Below, piece after piece: positions 15,902 to 24,485 of a DNA stretch of 64,000 bases. Each line of letters begins with the position of its first letter. Positions within the stretch are counted from its first letter, which is position 1. The stretch is from Glaciihabitans sp. INWT7 (GTDB taxonomy: Bacteria; Actinomycetota; Actinomycetes; Actinomycetales; Microbacteriaceae), in the NCBI RefSeq assembly GCF_014217685.1, contig NZ_CP043653.1:2298419-2362418 (forward strand), written 5' to 3'. A program made the translations under genes and the position numbers. A model generated the notes under the pieces. It was not told the origin of the DNA. It saw only the letters and a program-made list of their open reading frames with translations, and did not search any database.

Positions 15902-16914
15902 ACCTTCGCCGTGATCTGGTCGCGCATCGCCGGGATCACGGTCTCGCCGTAGACCCGGAGCGTTTCCTCTTTATTGTCGTGCTGAAGGTAGCCGGCGAAC
16001 TGGTCGACCCCGAGTTCCTTGAGTGCCTCGAGCTTCTCGATGTGCTGGTCGGCGCTGCCCAGCAGGCAGAACCGGTCCACGATCTCGTCGGGCACGAACT
16101 CGGCGTGCGAGTTGCCCGCCCGCCCGTGCTCGTTGTAGTCGTAGCCCTCGCGGCCCTTGATGTAGTCGGTGAGGGCCTTCGGCACTGCCGAGCCCTCGCC
16201 GTACTTCGCCACGATGTCGGCCACGTGGTTGCCCACCATGCCGCCGAACCACCGGTTCTGGTTGCGCATGTGATCCCAGTCCTCACCGATGTACATCGGC
16301 GCGGCCACACAGAACTTGATCGACAGCGGATCGCGGCCCACCTTCTCCGCGGCGGCCCGCACCGTCGCGATCATCCACTCCGCGACATCCAGGTCCGCCA
16401 TCTGCAGGATGAATCCGTCGCCTACCTCACCGGTCAGCTTGAGGGCGAGCGGGCCGTAGGCGGCTACCCAGACCTCGAGTTCGCTGCCGACGCTCCACGG
16501 GAACTGCAGCTGGGCGCCGTTGTATTCCACCGAGCGGGAGTTCGCGAGTTCGCGGATGACGTGGATCGATTCGCGCAGGGTCTTGAGGGTGGTCGGCGCG
16601 CCGTTGGTCACCCGCACCGCGGAGTCCCCGCGACCGATGCCGCAGATGGTGCGGTTTCCGTACATCTCGTTGAGGGTGGCGTAGATGGATGCCGTGACGG
16701 TCCAGTCTCGCGTGGCCGGGTTGGTGACCATCGGGCCAACCTTGATCCGGTGCGTCTCCGCGAGGATCTGGCTGTAGATCACGTATGGCTCCTGCCAGAG
16801 CAGGTGGGAGTCGAAGGTCCAGGCGTAGTCGAACCCGTGCTGCTCGGCGAGCTTGGCGAGATACACCGTGCGCGAGGCGGGCGGGTTGGTCTGGAGTACT
16901 GCTCCGAATTCCAT
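15898..16914 (-). CDS. LLM-class (luciferase-like, F420- or FMN-dependent) oxidoreductase of the pyrimidine cluster
   Basis: A 338-residue (beta/alpha)8 flavin/deazaflavin oxidoreductase. Features: MEFGAVLQTNPPASRTVYLAKLAEQHGFDYAWTFDSH split over strand 1, LAETHRIKVGPMVTNPATRD, GNRTICGIGRGDSAVR and LEVWVAAYGPLALKLTGEVGDGF. This resembles the CPS_4043-type LLM subfamily that travels with dihydropyrimidinase genes. No PreA/PreT-type dihydropyrimidine dehydrogenase is in the operon, so this enzyme may do the ring reduction that feeds dihydropyrimidinase. That is inference. F420 biosynthesis genes lie 13 kb away, but FMN use cannot be excluded. Confidence 0.82.
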   Translation of the reverse strand: MEFGAVLQTNPPASRTVYLAKLAEQHGFDYAWTFDSHLLWQEPYVIYSQILAETHRIKVGPMVTNPATRDWTVTASIYATLNEMYGNRTICGIGRGDSAVRVTNGAPTTLKTLRESIHVIRELANSRSVEYNGAQLQFPWSVGSELEVWVAAYGPLALKLTGEVGDGFILQMADLDVAEWMIATVRAAAEKVGRDPLSIKFCVAAPMYIGEDWDHMRNQNRWFGGMVGNHVADIVAKYGEGSAVPKALTDYIKGREGYDYNEHGRAGNSHAEFVPDEIVDRFCLLGSADQHIEKLEALKELGVDQFAGYLQHDNKEETLRVYGETVIPAMRDQITAKV

Positions 16915-16931
16915 GGGGCTCTTTCTGTTCT

Positions 16932-17037
16932 GCTGGTCGATAAGCTCTACGATTCCGCTGGTCGAGTGGCCGCCCGCGGCCAGATCCAGCCCTTTCGGCC
17001 GGTCTCGATGCGCCCACTGGCGCTCGCTACTCGACCG
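16932..17037. repeat. Palindromic repeat family B, copy between dihydropyrimidinase and LLM genes
   Basis: GCTGGTCGA occurs at 16932-16940 and again as GCTGGTCGAGT at 16957-16967. GGTCTCGATGCG (17001-17012) and TACTCGACC (17028-17036) complete the element. The outer arms GGTCGAGT and ACTCGACC are perfect inverted repeats. The GTCTCGAT/ACTCGACC pattern recurs at 38564, 44156 and 60117. It fills most of the 131-nt gap inside the operon. Confidence 0.7.
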
Positions 17038-17045
17038 ACAGGGGG

Positions 17046-18485
17046 TCAGATCAGGTACTGGCTCAGGCCGCGTTTGAAGTACTTGCCGTCACCCTTCGTG
17101 CCGAGGTACCGGTTGTCGTCCACGATGACCTTGCCGCGGGAGATCACGGTGTCGACATGACCATCGATCTCGAAACCCTCCCAAGCGCTGTAGTCCATGT
17201 TCATGTGGTGCGAGCGACCTTCGCCGATGCCGATCGAGGTGTGGCCGTTCGGGTCGTAGATGACGACATCCCCGTCCGCCCCGGGTTGGATCACACCCTT
17301 CTTGCCGTACATGCCGAACATGCGGGCCGGAGTCGTCGAGGTCACCTCCACCCAGCGCTCGAGCGAGATCTGCTTGTCGACGACGCCCTGGTAGAGCAGG
17401 TCCATGCGGTGCTCCACCGAGCCGATGCCGTTCGGGATCTTGGAGAAGTCGTTCAGGCCCATGTCCTTCTGCCCCTTCATGCAGAAGGGGCAGTGGTCGG
17501 TGGAGACCATCTGGATGTCGTTGGTGCGCAGGCTCTGCCACATGTGGTGCTGGTGGCCCTCCTCGCGCGAGCGCAGTGGTGTGGAGCAGACCCACTTCGC
17601 GCCCTCGAAGCTGCCCCACTCTTCGCTCGAGGCTCCGAGCTGCTCTTCGAGCGAGAGGTAGAGATACTGCGGGCAGGTCTCGCCAAACACGTTCTGGCCG
17701 CGATCGCGGGCCGTGGCGATCTGCTCAACCGCTTGCTTCGCACTCACGTGCACCACATAGAGCGGTGCTCCGGTGAGATTCGCGAGCATGATGGCGCGGT
17801 GCGTCGCCTCCTCCTCCGCCTGCCACGGACGGGTGGTGCCGTGAAAGTAGGGCGAGGTGTTGCCGGCGGCGACGGCCTGCTGCACGAGCAGGTCGATCAC
17901 GCTGCCGTTCTCCGCGTGCATCATGATCATCGAGCCGTTCGAGGCTGCCTTCTGCATGGCCTTGGTGATCTGCCCGTCATCCGAGAGGAAGACGCCCTTG
18001 TAGGCCATGAAGAGCTTGAAGCTCGAGACTCCCTCGGCGAGCAGCTCGTCCATCGCCACGAGTGAGGAGTCCTGCACGTCGCTGAGGATCTGGTGGAAGC
18101 CGTAGTCGATCGCGCACTGCCCGGCCGCCTTGGCCTGCCAGGCGTTGTACTGGTCGATGATGTTCTCGCCGGCGTACTGCACCACGAAGTCGACGATGGA
18201 GGTCGTGCCGCCCCAGGCCGCGGCCCGGGTGCCGGTCTCGAAAGTGTCGCTCGCATTCGTGCCGCCGAAGGGCATCTCCATGTGCGTGTGCGCATCGATC
18301 CCCCCGGGGATCACGTACTTGCCGGTGGCATCGATCACCGTGTCGACGTTGGCGGCGACATCGAAGCCGAGCAGCTGGGATCCGGGGGCCAGCACCGCGG
18401 CGATGGTCTCGCCGTCGATGAGCACATCGGCGAGCGCGGTGCCCGTCGAGTTGACGACAGTGCCGTTGGTGATGAGGGTCTTCAC
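17046..18485 (-). CDS. hydA: Dihydropyrimidinase / D-hydantoinase
   Basis: A 479-residue cyclic amidohydrolase opening the dihydropyrimidine (or hydantoin) ring to an N-carbamoyl amino acid. The binuclear zinc site is complete: DAHTHME, carbamylated Lys in SSFKLFMAYKGVF, MMHAENG, YVVHVSA and STDHCPF. The C-terminal NSDADVVI-type strand appears as GADGDVVIYDPNG. The GTG start has AGGAGAG 8 nt upstream and lies 10 nt after the nitrilase stop. Together with the nitrilase it gives steps two and three of reductive pyrimidine breakdown. Confidence 0.93.
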   Translation of the reverse strand: MKTLITNGTVVNSTGTALADVLIDGETIAAVLAPGSQLLGFDVAANVDTVIDATGKYVIPGGIDAHTHMEMPFGGTNASDTFETGTRAAAWGGTTSIVDFVVQYAGENIIDQYNAWQAKAAGQCAIDYGFHQILSDVQDSSLVAMDELLAEGVSSFKLFMAYKGVFLSDDGQITKAMQKAASNGSMIMMHAENGSVIDLLVQQAVAAGNTSPYFHGTTRPWQAEEEATHRAIMLANLTGAPLYVVHVSAKQAVEQIATARDRGQNVFGETCPQYLYLSLEEQLGASSEEWGSFEGAKWVCSTPLRSREEGHQHHMWQSLRTNDIQMVSTDHCPFCMKGQKDMGLNDFSKIPNGIGSVEHRMDLLYQGVVDKQISLERWVEVTSTTPARMFGMYGKKGVIQPGADGDVVIYDPNGHTSIGIGEGRSHHMNMDYSAWEGFEIDGHVDTVISRGKVIVDDNRYLGTKGDGKYFKRGLSQYLI

Positions 18486-18495
18486 GGCGACTCTC

Positions 18496-19344
18496 CTACG
18501 GCTTCGGGATGCGCGTATAGGACTCCGGACGGCGGTCGCGGTAGAACTGCCAGTTGTCGCGCACCTTCCGGATCATGTCCATGTCGAGGTCGCGGATCAC
18601 GATCTCCTCGTGCTCTCCGCTGCCGTAGCCGCCGATGATGTTGCCCTGGGGGTCGACGAATTGACTGTTGCCGTAGAAGGTGACCGCGAGATCCCCGTAT
18701 TCGTTGTCTTCGCGTCCCACCCGGTTGGGGGCGGCCACGAAGTACCCGTTCGCCCCGGCGGCGGCGGGCTGTTCGATCTCCCACAGTCGGTTGGACAGCC
18801 CCGGCTTGGTGGCGTTGGGGTTGAAGACGATCTGCGCTCCGCCCAGGCCGAGCTCGCGCCATCCCTCCGGAAAGTGCCGATCGTAACAGATGTAGACGCC
18901 GATCGGACCGACCGCCGTGTTGAACACCGGGTAGCCGAGGTTGCCGGGGCGGAAGTAGAACTTCTCCCAGAACTTGTCGAGGTGGGGGATGTGGTGCTTG
19001 CGGTACTTGCCGAGGATCGTGCCGTCGGCATCCACCACCACCGCGGTGTTGTAGTAGACGCCGGGCATGTCCTCCTCGTAGATGGGAAGCACCATCACGA
19101 GGTTCAGTTCCTTGGCGAGGGCGGCGAACCGCTGCACGATCGGGCCGTCGGCCGGCTCGGCGTAGGCGTAGTACTTGGCATCTTCGGTGATGCCGAAATA
19201 CGGACCGCAGAACAGCTCCTGGAAGCAGATGACCTGGGCTCCGTCCGCAGCCGCATCGCGAGCGAACTGCTCGTGTTTGGCGATCATGGACTCCTTGTCG
19301 CCGGTCCATGTGGTCTGGGTGATCGCTGCGCGTACGACAGTCAA
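18496..19344 (-). CDS. Nitrilase-family N-carbamoyl hydrolase, probable beta-ureidopropionase
   Basis: A 282-residue C-N hydrolase expected to convert N-carbamoyl-beta-alanine to beta-alanine, CO2 and ammonia. The Cys-Glu-Lys triad is seen as Glu in FQELFCGPYFG, Lys in KYRKHHIPH and Cys in VYICYDRHFPEGWRELG, the last motif being typical of beta-ureidopropionase and N-carbamoyl-amino acid amidases. The TTG start at 19344 has GAAAGAGG about 6 nt upstream and gives the family N-terminus VRAAITQTTW. Upstream ATGs exist but would add an unconserved AT-rich stretch. First gene of the operon. Confidence 0.88.
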   Translation of the reverse strand: MTVVRAAITQTTWTGDKESMIAKHEQFARDAAADGAQVICFQELFCGPYFGITEDAKYYAYAEPADGPIVQRFAALAKELNLVMVLPIYEEDMPGVYYNTAVVVDADGTILGKYRKHHIPHLDKFWEKFYFRPGNLGYPVFNTAVGPIGVYICYDRHFPEGWRELGLGGAQIVFNPNATKPGLSNRLWEIEQPAAAGANGYFVAAPNRVGREDNEYGDLAVTFYGNSQFVDPQGNIIGGYGSGEHEEIVIRDLDMDMIRKVRDNWQFYRDRRPESYTRIPKP

Positions 19345-19395
19345 TTGGGCCTCTTTCGCCGAGCTGTATGTCTCAAGGTTTTTGTTATTGTGCGC

Positions 19396-19442
19396 CGTAA
19401 ACATTTCCCTTATGTTTCTGTCTATGACGTTGGCGTAAACAT
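19396..19442. promoter_or_regulatory. Direct-repeat operator in the nitrilase/MocR intergenic region
   Basis: CGTAAACAT occurs twice in the same orientation, at 19396-19404 and 19434-19442, 38 bp start to start, in an AT-rich island between the divergent genes. MocR-type regulators such as GabR bind spaced direct repeats, and the gene for a MocR-type protein begins 47 bp away. This is the likely control site for the whole operon. Confidence 0.5.
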
Positions 19443-19488
19443 AGGGCCGATTCGAATCCAGATCAATCATTGACAGCGGAGGCCGGAT

Positions 19489-20814
19489 GTGAAGCCCATC
19501 GCCCCCGCCGTCGAAGAGGCGACACCTCATGGGATCGCGGCGACGGTCGCACGCATGATCACCTCGGGAGATCTCGCCCCGGGCGACCGCCTGCCCACCG
19601 TGAGGGAGCTCGCGCTCGACCTCGGCGTGAGTCCGGCGACCGTCAGCCACGCCTGGCAGGCGCTCTCCGGGGTCGGGCTCATCGTGTCTCGGGGGCGCAG
19701 CGGAAGCTTCGTGATGGCCGCCCCACGCAAGTGGCTCCCCCCTCGCTTCCAGGGTCTCGCCGGTCAACTCGAGGCGACTCGCCTCGATCTCTCGAGCGGC
19801 ACTCCCGACCCGCAGCTGCTTCCCGCGCTCGGTCCCGCGCTCTCGCGGGTGGCGGAACGCGCTGGCACGGCGAGTTACCTCGACCAGCCCGTCATCCCGG
19901 AGCTCGAGACAGTGTTGAGGTCGAGCTGGCCCTATGAGGTACAGGCGATCACGGTGGTCGACGGCGCGCTCGATGCGCTGTCCCGAGCCATGGAGACCGT
20001 CATCCGATTCGGCGACCGCGTGGTGGTCGAAGACCCCGGGTTTCCCCCGATGTTCGACCTTCTCGACCACTTCGGGGCGGTGCGCGTGCCCGTGCGCCTC
20101 GACGAAGACGGCATGCGCCCCGACCTGCTCGCCGAGGCGCTGACCATGAGACCGACCGCGATCCTTCTGCAGCCTCGGGCGCAGAACCCCACCGGTCGCT
20201 CGCTCACGAAGGCCCGGGCGGAGGAGCTTGCCCGCGTCATCCGCCTCAGCCGGCACGCGAGCGATGCCATGGTGATCGAGGACGACCATTCCGGCGAGAT
20301 CGCGGTCTCGCGCGATGTGAGCCTCGGCAGCTGGCTACCCGGGCAGGTGCTGCACATTCGCAGCTTCTCCAAGTCGCACGGGCCCGACCTGCGCATCGCG
20401 GCCATCGGCGGGCCGACCGAGATCATCGACCGGCTCGTTGCCCGACGCATCCTCGGTCCGGGATGGACTTCGCGCATGCTGCAGACGATCCTGCATGACC
20501 TGCTCACCGACTCGACCTCGATCTCGGAGGTCAACGACGCCCGGCGCATCTACCGCTCCCGGCAGAGGCGCCTCTCAGAGGCGCTCGCCGGTCACGGTGT
20601 TTCCCTTGCTCCCTCGGACGGCATCAACACCTGGCTCGAGGTGGCGGATGAGCGCTCCGCCATCGTGCAACTGGCGGCGGCGGGCATCCGCGTGGCAGCC
20701 GGGACGCCGTTCGAGGCGAGCGCCGGCGGCCATTTCGTGCGGGTCACCGCCGGGCTCGTGAGCCGTGATTTCGACACGATCGCCGAGCAGCTCGCGACGG
20801 CCTCGCGCGCCTGA
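19489..20814 (+). CDS. MocR-type (GntR-aminotransferase) transcriptional regulator
   Basis: A 441-residue regulator. The N-terminal GntR winged helix (about 10-75) reads IAATVARMITSGDLAPGDRLPTVRELA and GVSPATVSHAWQALSGVGLI. A linker follows, then a type I aminotransferase fold (about 100-440) with LSSGTPDPQLLP, EDPGFPPMFDLL, QPRAQNPTGRSLT, EDDHSGEI and the PLP-site SFSKSHGPDLRIA. GGAGG lies 6 nt before the GTG. It is divergent from the pyrimidine operon, so it likely senses a PLP-reactive amine such as beta-alanine or a carbamoyl intermediate. Confidence 0.88.
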   Translation: MKPIAPAVEEATPHGIAATVARMITSGDLAPGDRLPTVRELALDLGVSPATVSHAWQALSGVGLIVSRGRSGSFVMAAPRKWLPPRFQGLAGQLEATRLDLSSGTPDPQLLPALGPALSRVAERAGTASYLDQPVIPELETVLRSSWPYEVQAITVVDGALDALSRAMETVIRFGDRVVVEDPGFPPMFDLLDHFGAVRVPVRLDEDGMRPDLLAEALTMRPTAILLQPRAQNPTGRSLTKARAEELARVIRLSRHASDAMVIEDDHSGEIAVSRDVSLGSWLPGQVLHIRSFSKSHGPDLRIAAIGGPTEIIDRLVARRILGPGWTSRMLQTILHDLLTDSTSISEVNDARRIYRSRQRRLSEALAGHGVSLAPSDGINTWLEVADERSAIVQLAAAGIRVAAGTPFEASAGGHFVRVTAGLVSRDFDTIAEQLATASRA

Positions 20815-20877
20815 GCCCGGCGACGTCGGTCCCTGCAGTCCCCCGTGTCGCGCGATCGGCGACGAGCGGCAACGGGG

Positions 20878-22119
20878 TCACGGAAGGGTCGATGCTGCCG
20901 GCACCGGAAGGCGCAGGAACAGGAGCGCGAGCAGCCCACAGACGAGATAGAGCGCGGCCTGGGCGTCCAGGATGGGAAGTACACCGATGCTGTCCGCGAG
21001 CACGCCGGATGCCACCAGTCCGAGCCCCTGCGCCGCCAGCCCGAGGGTGCCCATTGTGGCGACGACACGTCCGATCGAGCCCGGAGGGGTGACCCCCTGC
21101 ACCAACGTGATCGTGCCCGCCGTCGTCGCGATCGCCGGGATGCCCATGGCAACGAAGAGAGCGACGTACACCACGACGACCGTGCTCACCGGAGCCAAAT
21201 TCCAGGTGACCAGGGCGATGAGTCCGAACACCACGAAACCCCACCCGATGAGGGTTCGGGTGTTCAACCGTCGGATGAGCATGCCCACGACCAGACCGCC
21301 GAGGATGCCGCCGATCGCCTGCACCCCCCGTAGCAGGCCCACTTCGGTGTCGTTCGCTCCGAGGATGCGCACCACGAACACCACGAAGAGCACAAGGAAG
21401 ACCCCTTGGGCGAGCGATGCGATGCACTCGATGAGCAGCACGATGCGGAGCGCAGGCGTCGTGCGGATCGTGGCCAGGCCCGCCGCGAGATCCCGCCAGA
21501 AACCCATGGTGGGTGCCGCTGGAGCATCGGAGGGTCCATCGACCCGGGCGGCGGACAACAGCACTGCGCTCACCAGGTAGCTCGTGACATCCATCGCCAC
21601 GACTCCCCCGAGCCCCAGTGTGGCGAAGACGATCCCTCCGAGCGGTGATCCGACGAGTCGCGCGAGGTTGTCGCTCACCGCGACGAGCGAATTCGCCGCC
21701 CCCAGCTGAGCGGTCGGCATCAGTCGTGGCAAGAGCGCCTGGCGGACGGGCTGCAACCCCGCCGCGAGACCCGCCTGCACCGCCGCGACGAGGTAGACGA
21801 TCCACAGCCGGTCTGTCGACGCGAGGAGAAGCGGCAACAGGGTGACCCCCTGGGCGAGATTCAGCGCGATCATCACCCGGCGATGGTCGAAATGATCGAC
21901 GACCATCCCGAGCACCGGCCCGAACAGCAGCACGGGCAACAACTCGGCGATGAAGACCGTGGATGCCCCGAGCGCCGAGCCCGTCGCCGCGAAGACGTAC
22001 AGCGGCAGCGCGATCATCAGCAGCCAGTCCCCCGTGTCGGAGACGAGGCTGCCCGACCACACCAACGCGAAGTCCCGGTCTCTGAGCGGCGAACGCTCCC
22101 TGCCGGTGGCGATAGTCAT
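20878..22119 (-). CDS. MFS transporter, probable drug or metabolite exporter
   Basis: A 413-residue membrane protein with twelve predicted helices. It has the N-terminal MFS motif DRDFALVWSGSLVSDTGDWLLM and the loop motif GMVVDHFDHRRVMIALN. It belongs to the MFS_3/enterobactin-exporter-like group that extrudes hydrophobic compounds. The ATG overlaps the upstream ArsR-type regulator by 4 nt, so exporter and regulator are co-made and probably induced by the exported compound. Convergent with the MocR gene; the 63-nt gap contains no strong hairpin. Confidence 0.85.
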   Translation of the reverse strand: MTIATGRERSPLRDRDFALVWSGSLVSDTGDWLLMIALPLYVFAATGSALGASTVFIAELLPVLLFGPVLGMVVDHFDHRRVMIALNLAQGVTLLPLLLASTDRLWIVYLVAAVQAGLAAGLQPVRQALLPRLMPTAQLGAANSLVAVSDNLARLVGSPLGGIVFATLGLGGVVAMDVTSYLVSAVLLSAARVDGPSDAPAAPTMGFWRDLAAGLATIRTTPALRIVLLIECIASLAQGVFLVLFVVFVVRILGANDTEVGLLRGVQAIGGILGGLVVGMLIRRLNTRTLIGWGFVVFGLIALVTWNLAPVSTVVVVYVALFVAMGIPAIATTAGTITLVQGVTPPGSIGRVVATMGTLGLAAQGLGLVASGVLADSIGVLPILDAQAALYLVCGLLALLFLRLPVPAASTLP

Positions 22120-22712
22120 CGTCCTGCGTCTGGATGCCGGAATGCGTCGACCTGCAGGTAGACGACCTCGCTGTCCTCCGGCGGATCCGCCCGCGTGAGA
22201 CCGATGTAGGGGCGGATGAGCGCATCGAGAGAGTCCGCGAGGATCCGGAGCTCGGTCGGCGTCATCAGCAGGGCGTAGGAGTTCGCGGATGCGGCATCCC
22301 GCCATTGCGCGGGAGTCTGCGCCTGCACTGCGAGGGCTTTCTTCTGCAGGCGGGCACCATCGTCGATCTGAGCCTCGCTGATGAGCCGCTCCACCGCCGT
22401 CGCCGCCGCATCGGTGCCCTCTTCCCCCCGGAACTCGAAGCCGGTGGCGGCGCTCCGCCAGGGGCGTTCCCGTCCGTCCGCCGAGGGAAGCGACTCCACG
22501 AATCCATACCGGGCCAGCGATCGCAAGTGGTAGCTGCAGTTGGACGCCGTCGAGCCGACGGCCTCGGCGCAGGCGCTCGCCGTCTGGGCGCCGAAAGCCA
22601 TGAGGTGATTGAGGATCGCCAGCCTCAGGGGATGTGCAAGAGCCCGCAGGGCCCGGGCGTCGGTCACCGATGTGCGATGCTCCGGCACCGGTTCGATAGA
22701 TTTGAAAGACAT
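22116..22712 (-). CDS. ArsR-like winged-helix transcriptional regulator
   Basis: A 198-residue regulator. The helix-turn-helix at about 20-90 reads ARALRALAHPLRLAILNHLM, GSTASNCSYHLRSLARYGFVE, then a wing (DGRERPWRSAATGFEF). The C-terminal half is helical and probably binds a ligand; no metal-binding Cys cluster is present, so it is not a classical metal sensor. It is co-transcribed with the MFS exporter. The start codon is within a 7-bp-arm palindrome and has TATGAT 7 nt upstream, indicating a leaderless, autoregulated transcript. Confidence 0.85.
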   Translation of the reverse strand: MSFKSIEPVPEHRTSVTDARALRALAHPLRLAILNHLMAFGAQTASACAEAVGSTASNCSYHLRSLARYGFVESLPSADGRERPWRSAATGFEFRGEEGTDAAATAVERLISEAQIDDGARLQKKALAVQAQTPAQWRDAASANSYALLMTPTELRILADSLDALIRPYIGLTRADPPEDSEVVYLQVDAFRHPDAGR

Positions 22713-22725
22713 CTTTCAGATCATA
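22703..22725 (-). promoter_or_regulatory. Leaderless promoter and operator of the ArsR-MFS operon
   Basis: TGAAAGA-CA-TCTTTCA (22703-22718) is a perfect palindrome covering the ATG. On the minus strand the -10 TATGAT (22720-22725) lies 7 nt before the start. Repressor binding would cover the transcription start and the start codon together. Confidence 0.55.
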
Positions 22726-22734
22726 GCGAAAGAA

Positions 22735-22767
22735 GGCCGCCGCGGGATCTCGGATCCCACGGCGGCC
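22735..22767 (-). terminator. Intrinsic terminator of the APC permease gene
   Basis: GGCCGCCG-c-GGGATC pairs with GATCCC-a-CGGCGGCC around a TCG loop: 14 bp with one mismatch. It starts 18 nt after the stop at 22785. On the transcribed strand TTCTTTC follows. It also separates this gene from the ArsR promoter. Confidence 0.75.
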
Positions 22768-22784
22768 GGGTTCTCAACCTCGGG

Positions 22785-24284
22785 CTAGCGTCCCTTGGAG
22801 CGCAGGAGTTCTGCGACGCGGATCGCATCACCCTCCGGTGCGTCGGACTTGCGGTCCGGCCGGGCGATGAACAGGTACAGCAATCCGACACCCATCACGA
22901 TCACCAGGCCGATGAGCACGATCCAGTCATTGAGGAACACCCCGGATCGCCCGGGAACGGCGAGCAGCACCATGGCGAAGACTCCGTAGGCGAGAGCCGC
23001 GACGTTGACCACGAAGCCCGCGCGCCCCAGGCTGAAGGGTCCCGCCGGGCGCCATCCCTTGATCCGCTGGCGCAGGGACGCGAGCACGACGGCCTGGAAG
23101 GCCACGTAGATGCCGAGGACGGCGAACGAGGTGATCTGCGTGAGCAGTCCGTCCGGCCCCACGAAGATGATCAAGCACAGGATCACCGGAATGCTGCACG
23201 CCACGATCAGGGCATTGGTGGGCACCTTGCTGCGCGGCGAGACCTTGGCGAGCCAGCGGTGACCGGGGATCATGCCATCCCGCGCGAAGGAGAAGAGCAG
23301 CCGGCTGGCCGCCGCCTGGAGGCTCAGAACGCAGGAGAGGAACGCGGTGAGAGCGACCAGCAGGAAGATCTTCGCGCCGACGTCCCCGAGTGACGCCTGG
23401 AGGATCGCGGGGATCGGGTCGGCGTCCTTGCCGTCCACGATCGACTGCAGGTCGGGGGCGGCCATCACGTAGCCGCCGAACGCGAAGAGCGACGACACCC
23501 CACCGACCAGGATGGTGAGGATCATGGCGCGCGGAATGCGGCGGGCCGGGTCAGCGACTTCCTCCGCCACGTCACCACAGGCTTCGAAGCCGTAGAAGAG
23601 AAACAGTCCGGCGAGCGCGGCGCCGAGGAACGCCACCCCGTAGGAGCCCTTGCCTTCGACCCCCATGGAATTGAAGAACACACTGAATTCCTGATGGCGC
23701 TGGAAGATCAGCAGGTACAGTCCCACCGCGATCACCCCGATGAGCTCCGCCGCGAGGCCGATGCGGGCGACGCGTCCGAGCGTCTTCGTCCCGGTGAAGT
23801 TGAGTCCGAGCGCCACGATCAGGAAGAGCACGGTGAGGCCGAGCGTGACCGCCTTGGTCACCGGCAGACCGATGAGGCTCGCCAGGAATCCGCTGCCGAA
23901 CTCGGCGACGGCGGTGATCGTGACGATCATGGCCCAGATGTAGACCCAGGCCGCCATCCAGGCGTAGCGACGGCCCCAGAGGCGACGCGTCCACGGGTAG
24001 ATCCCGCCGTGGATGGGGTACTGGGACACGACCTCGCCGAAGACCAGAGCCACGAGCATCTGCCCGCCGCCCACGATCAGCAGCCAGAAGATCGAGGGCG
24101 GTCCGCCGGTGGAGACGGCGAGAGCGAAGAGCGAGTACACCCCGACGAGCGGGGAGAGATAGGTGAAGCCGAGGGCGAAATTGGCCCACAGGGTCATCGA
24201 TCGGTCGAACGTGTCCTCGTATCCGAGAACAGCGAGATGCTCGCTGTCGGATCGCTCGGAGGTGGGGGAAGAATCAGCGGGCAT
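22785..24284 (-). CDS. APC-family amino acid permease
   Basis: A 499-residue transporter with about twelve helices. The family N-terminus is clear: LGYEDTFDRSMTLWANFALG, then FTYLSPLVGVYSLFALAVSTGGP and SQYPIHGGIYPWTRRLWGRR. It resembles the amino acid/GABA/choline (ACT) branch of the APC superfamily; the substrate is not determinable. GGAAGG lies 6 nt upstream of the ATG. It is a single-gene unit ended by the hairpin at 22735. It lies near nitrogen-scavenging genes but is not part of their operon. Confidence 0.87.
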   Translation of the reverse strand: MPADSSPTSERSDSEHLAVLGYEDTFDRSMTLWANFALGFTYLSPLVGVYSLFALAVSTGGPPSIFWLLIVGGGQMLVALVFGEVVSQYPIHGGIYPWTRRLWGRRYAWMAAWVYIWAMIVTITAVAEFGSGFLASLIGLPVTKAVTLGLTVLFLIVALGLNFTGTKTLGRVARIGLAAELIGVIAVGLYLLIFQRHQEFSVFFNSMGVEGKGSYGVAFLGAALAGLFLFYGFEACGDVAEEVADPARRIPRAMILTILVGGVSSLFAFGGYVMAAPDLQSIVDGKDADPIPAILQASLGDVGAKIFLLVALTAFLSCVLSLQAAASRLLFSFARDGMIPGHRWLAKVSPRSKVPTNALIVACSIPVILCLIIFVGPDGLLTQITSFAVLGIYVAFQAVVLASLRQRIKGWRPAGPFSLGRAGFVVNVAALAYGVFAMVLLAVPGRSGVFLNDWIVLIGLVIVMGVGLLYLFIARPDRKSDAPEGDAIRVAELLRSKGR

Positions 24285-24485
24285 TGTTACCTTCCAGCCT
24301 TCTTTGTGAAGCACCACGATCGGCAGTGATCGCAGCTTCCTCACAGGGTGAGACACAATCTAGCGGGATGGCAGCCACACAAACGACCGCCCGACGCGGC
24401 GATTCCCCGGGCGGATCGTGGAGATCCCATTCGAAAGGGAGGCGAGCGTCGGAGGGAGCGTGGCGACGGGGACGGTAGCGCCCGG

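Noticed and set aside
20815-20877. Possible terminator between the MocR and MFS genes
   Set aside because: Only a weak 5-bp stem (GTCGC/GCGAC) is visible and no T-run follows, so it was not listed as a feature.
22134-23393. A 419-codon plus-strand frame opposite the ArsR gene and the APC permease
   Set aside because: It spans a terminator and two minus-strand genes with real motifs; the product has no recognisable domain.
24285-24485. A small gene between the APC permease and the transglutaminase gene
   Set aside because: A 64-codon and a 196-codon plus-strand frame exist, but they run into the antisense of the transglutaminase gene, lack ribosome sites and show shadow-frame composition.
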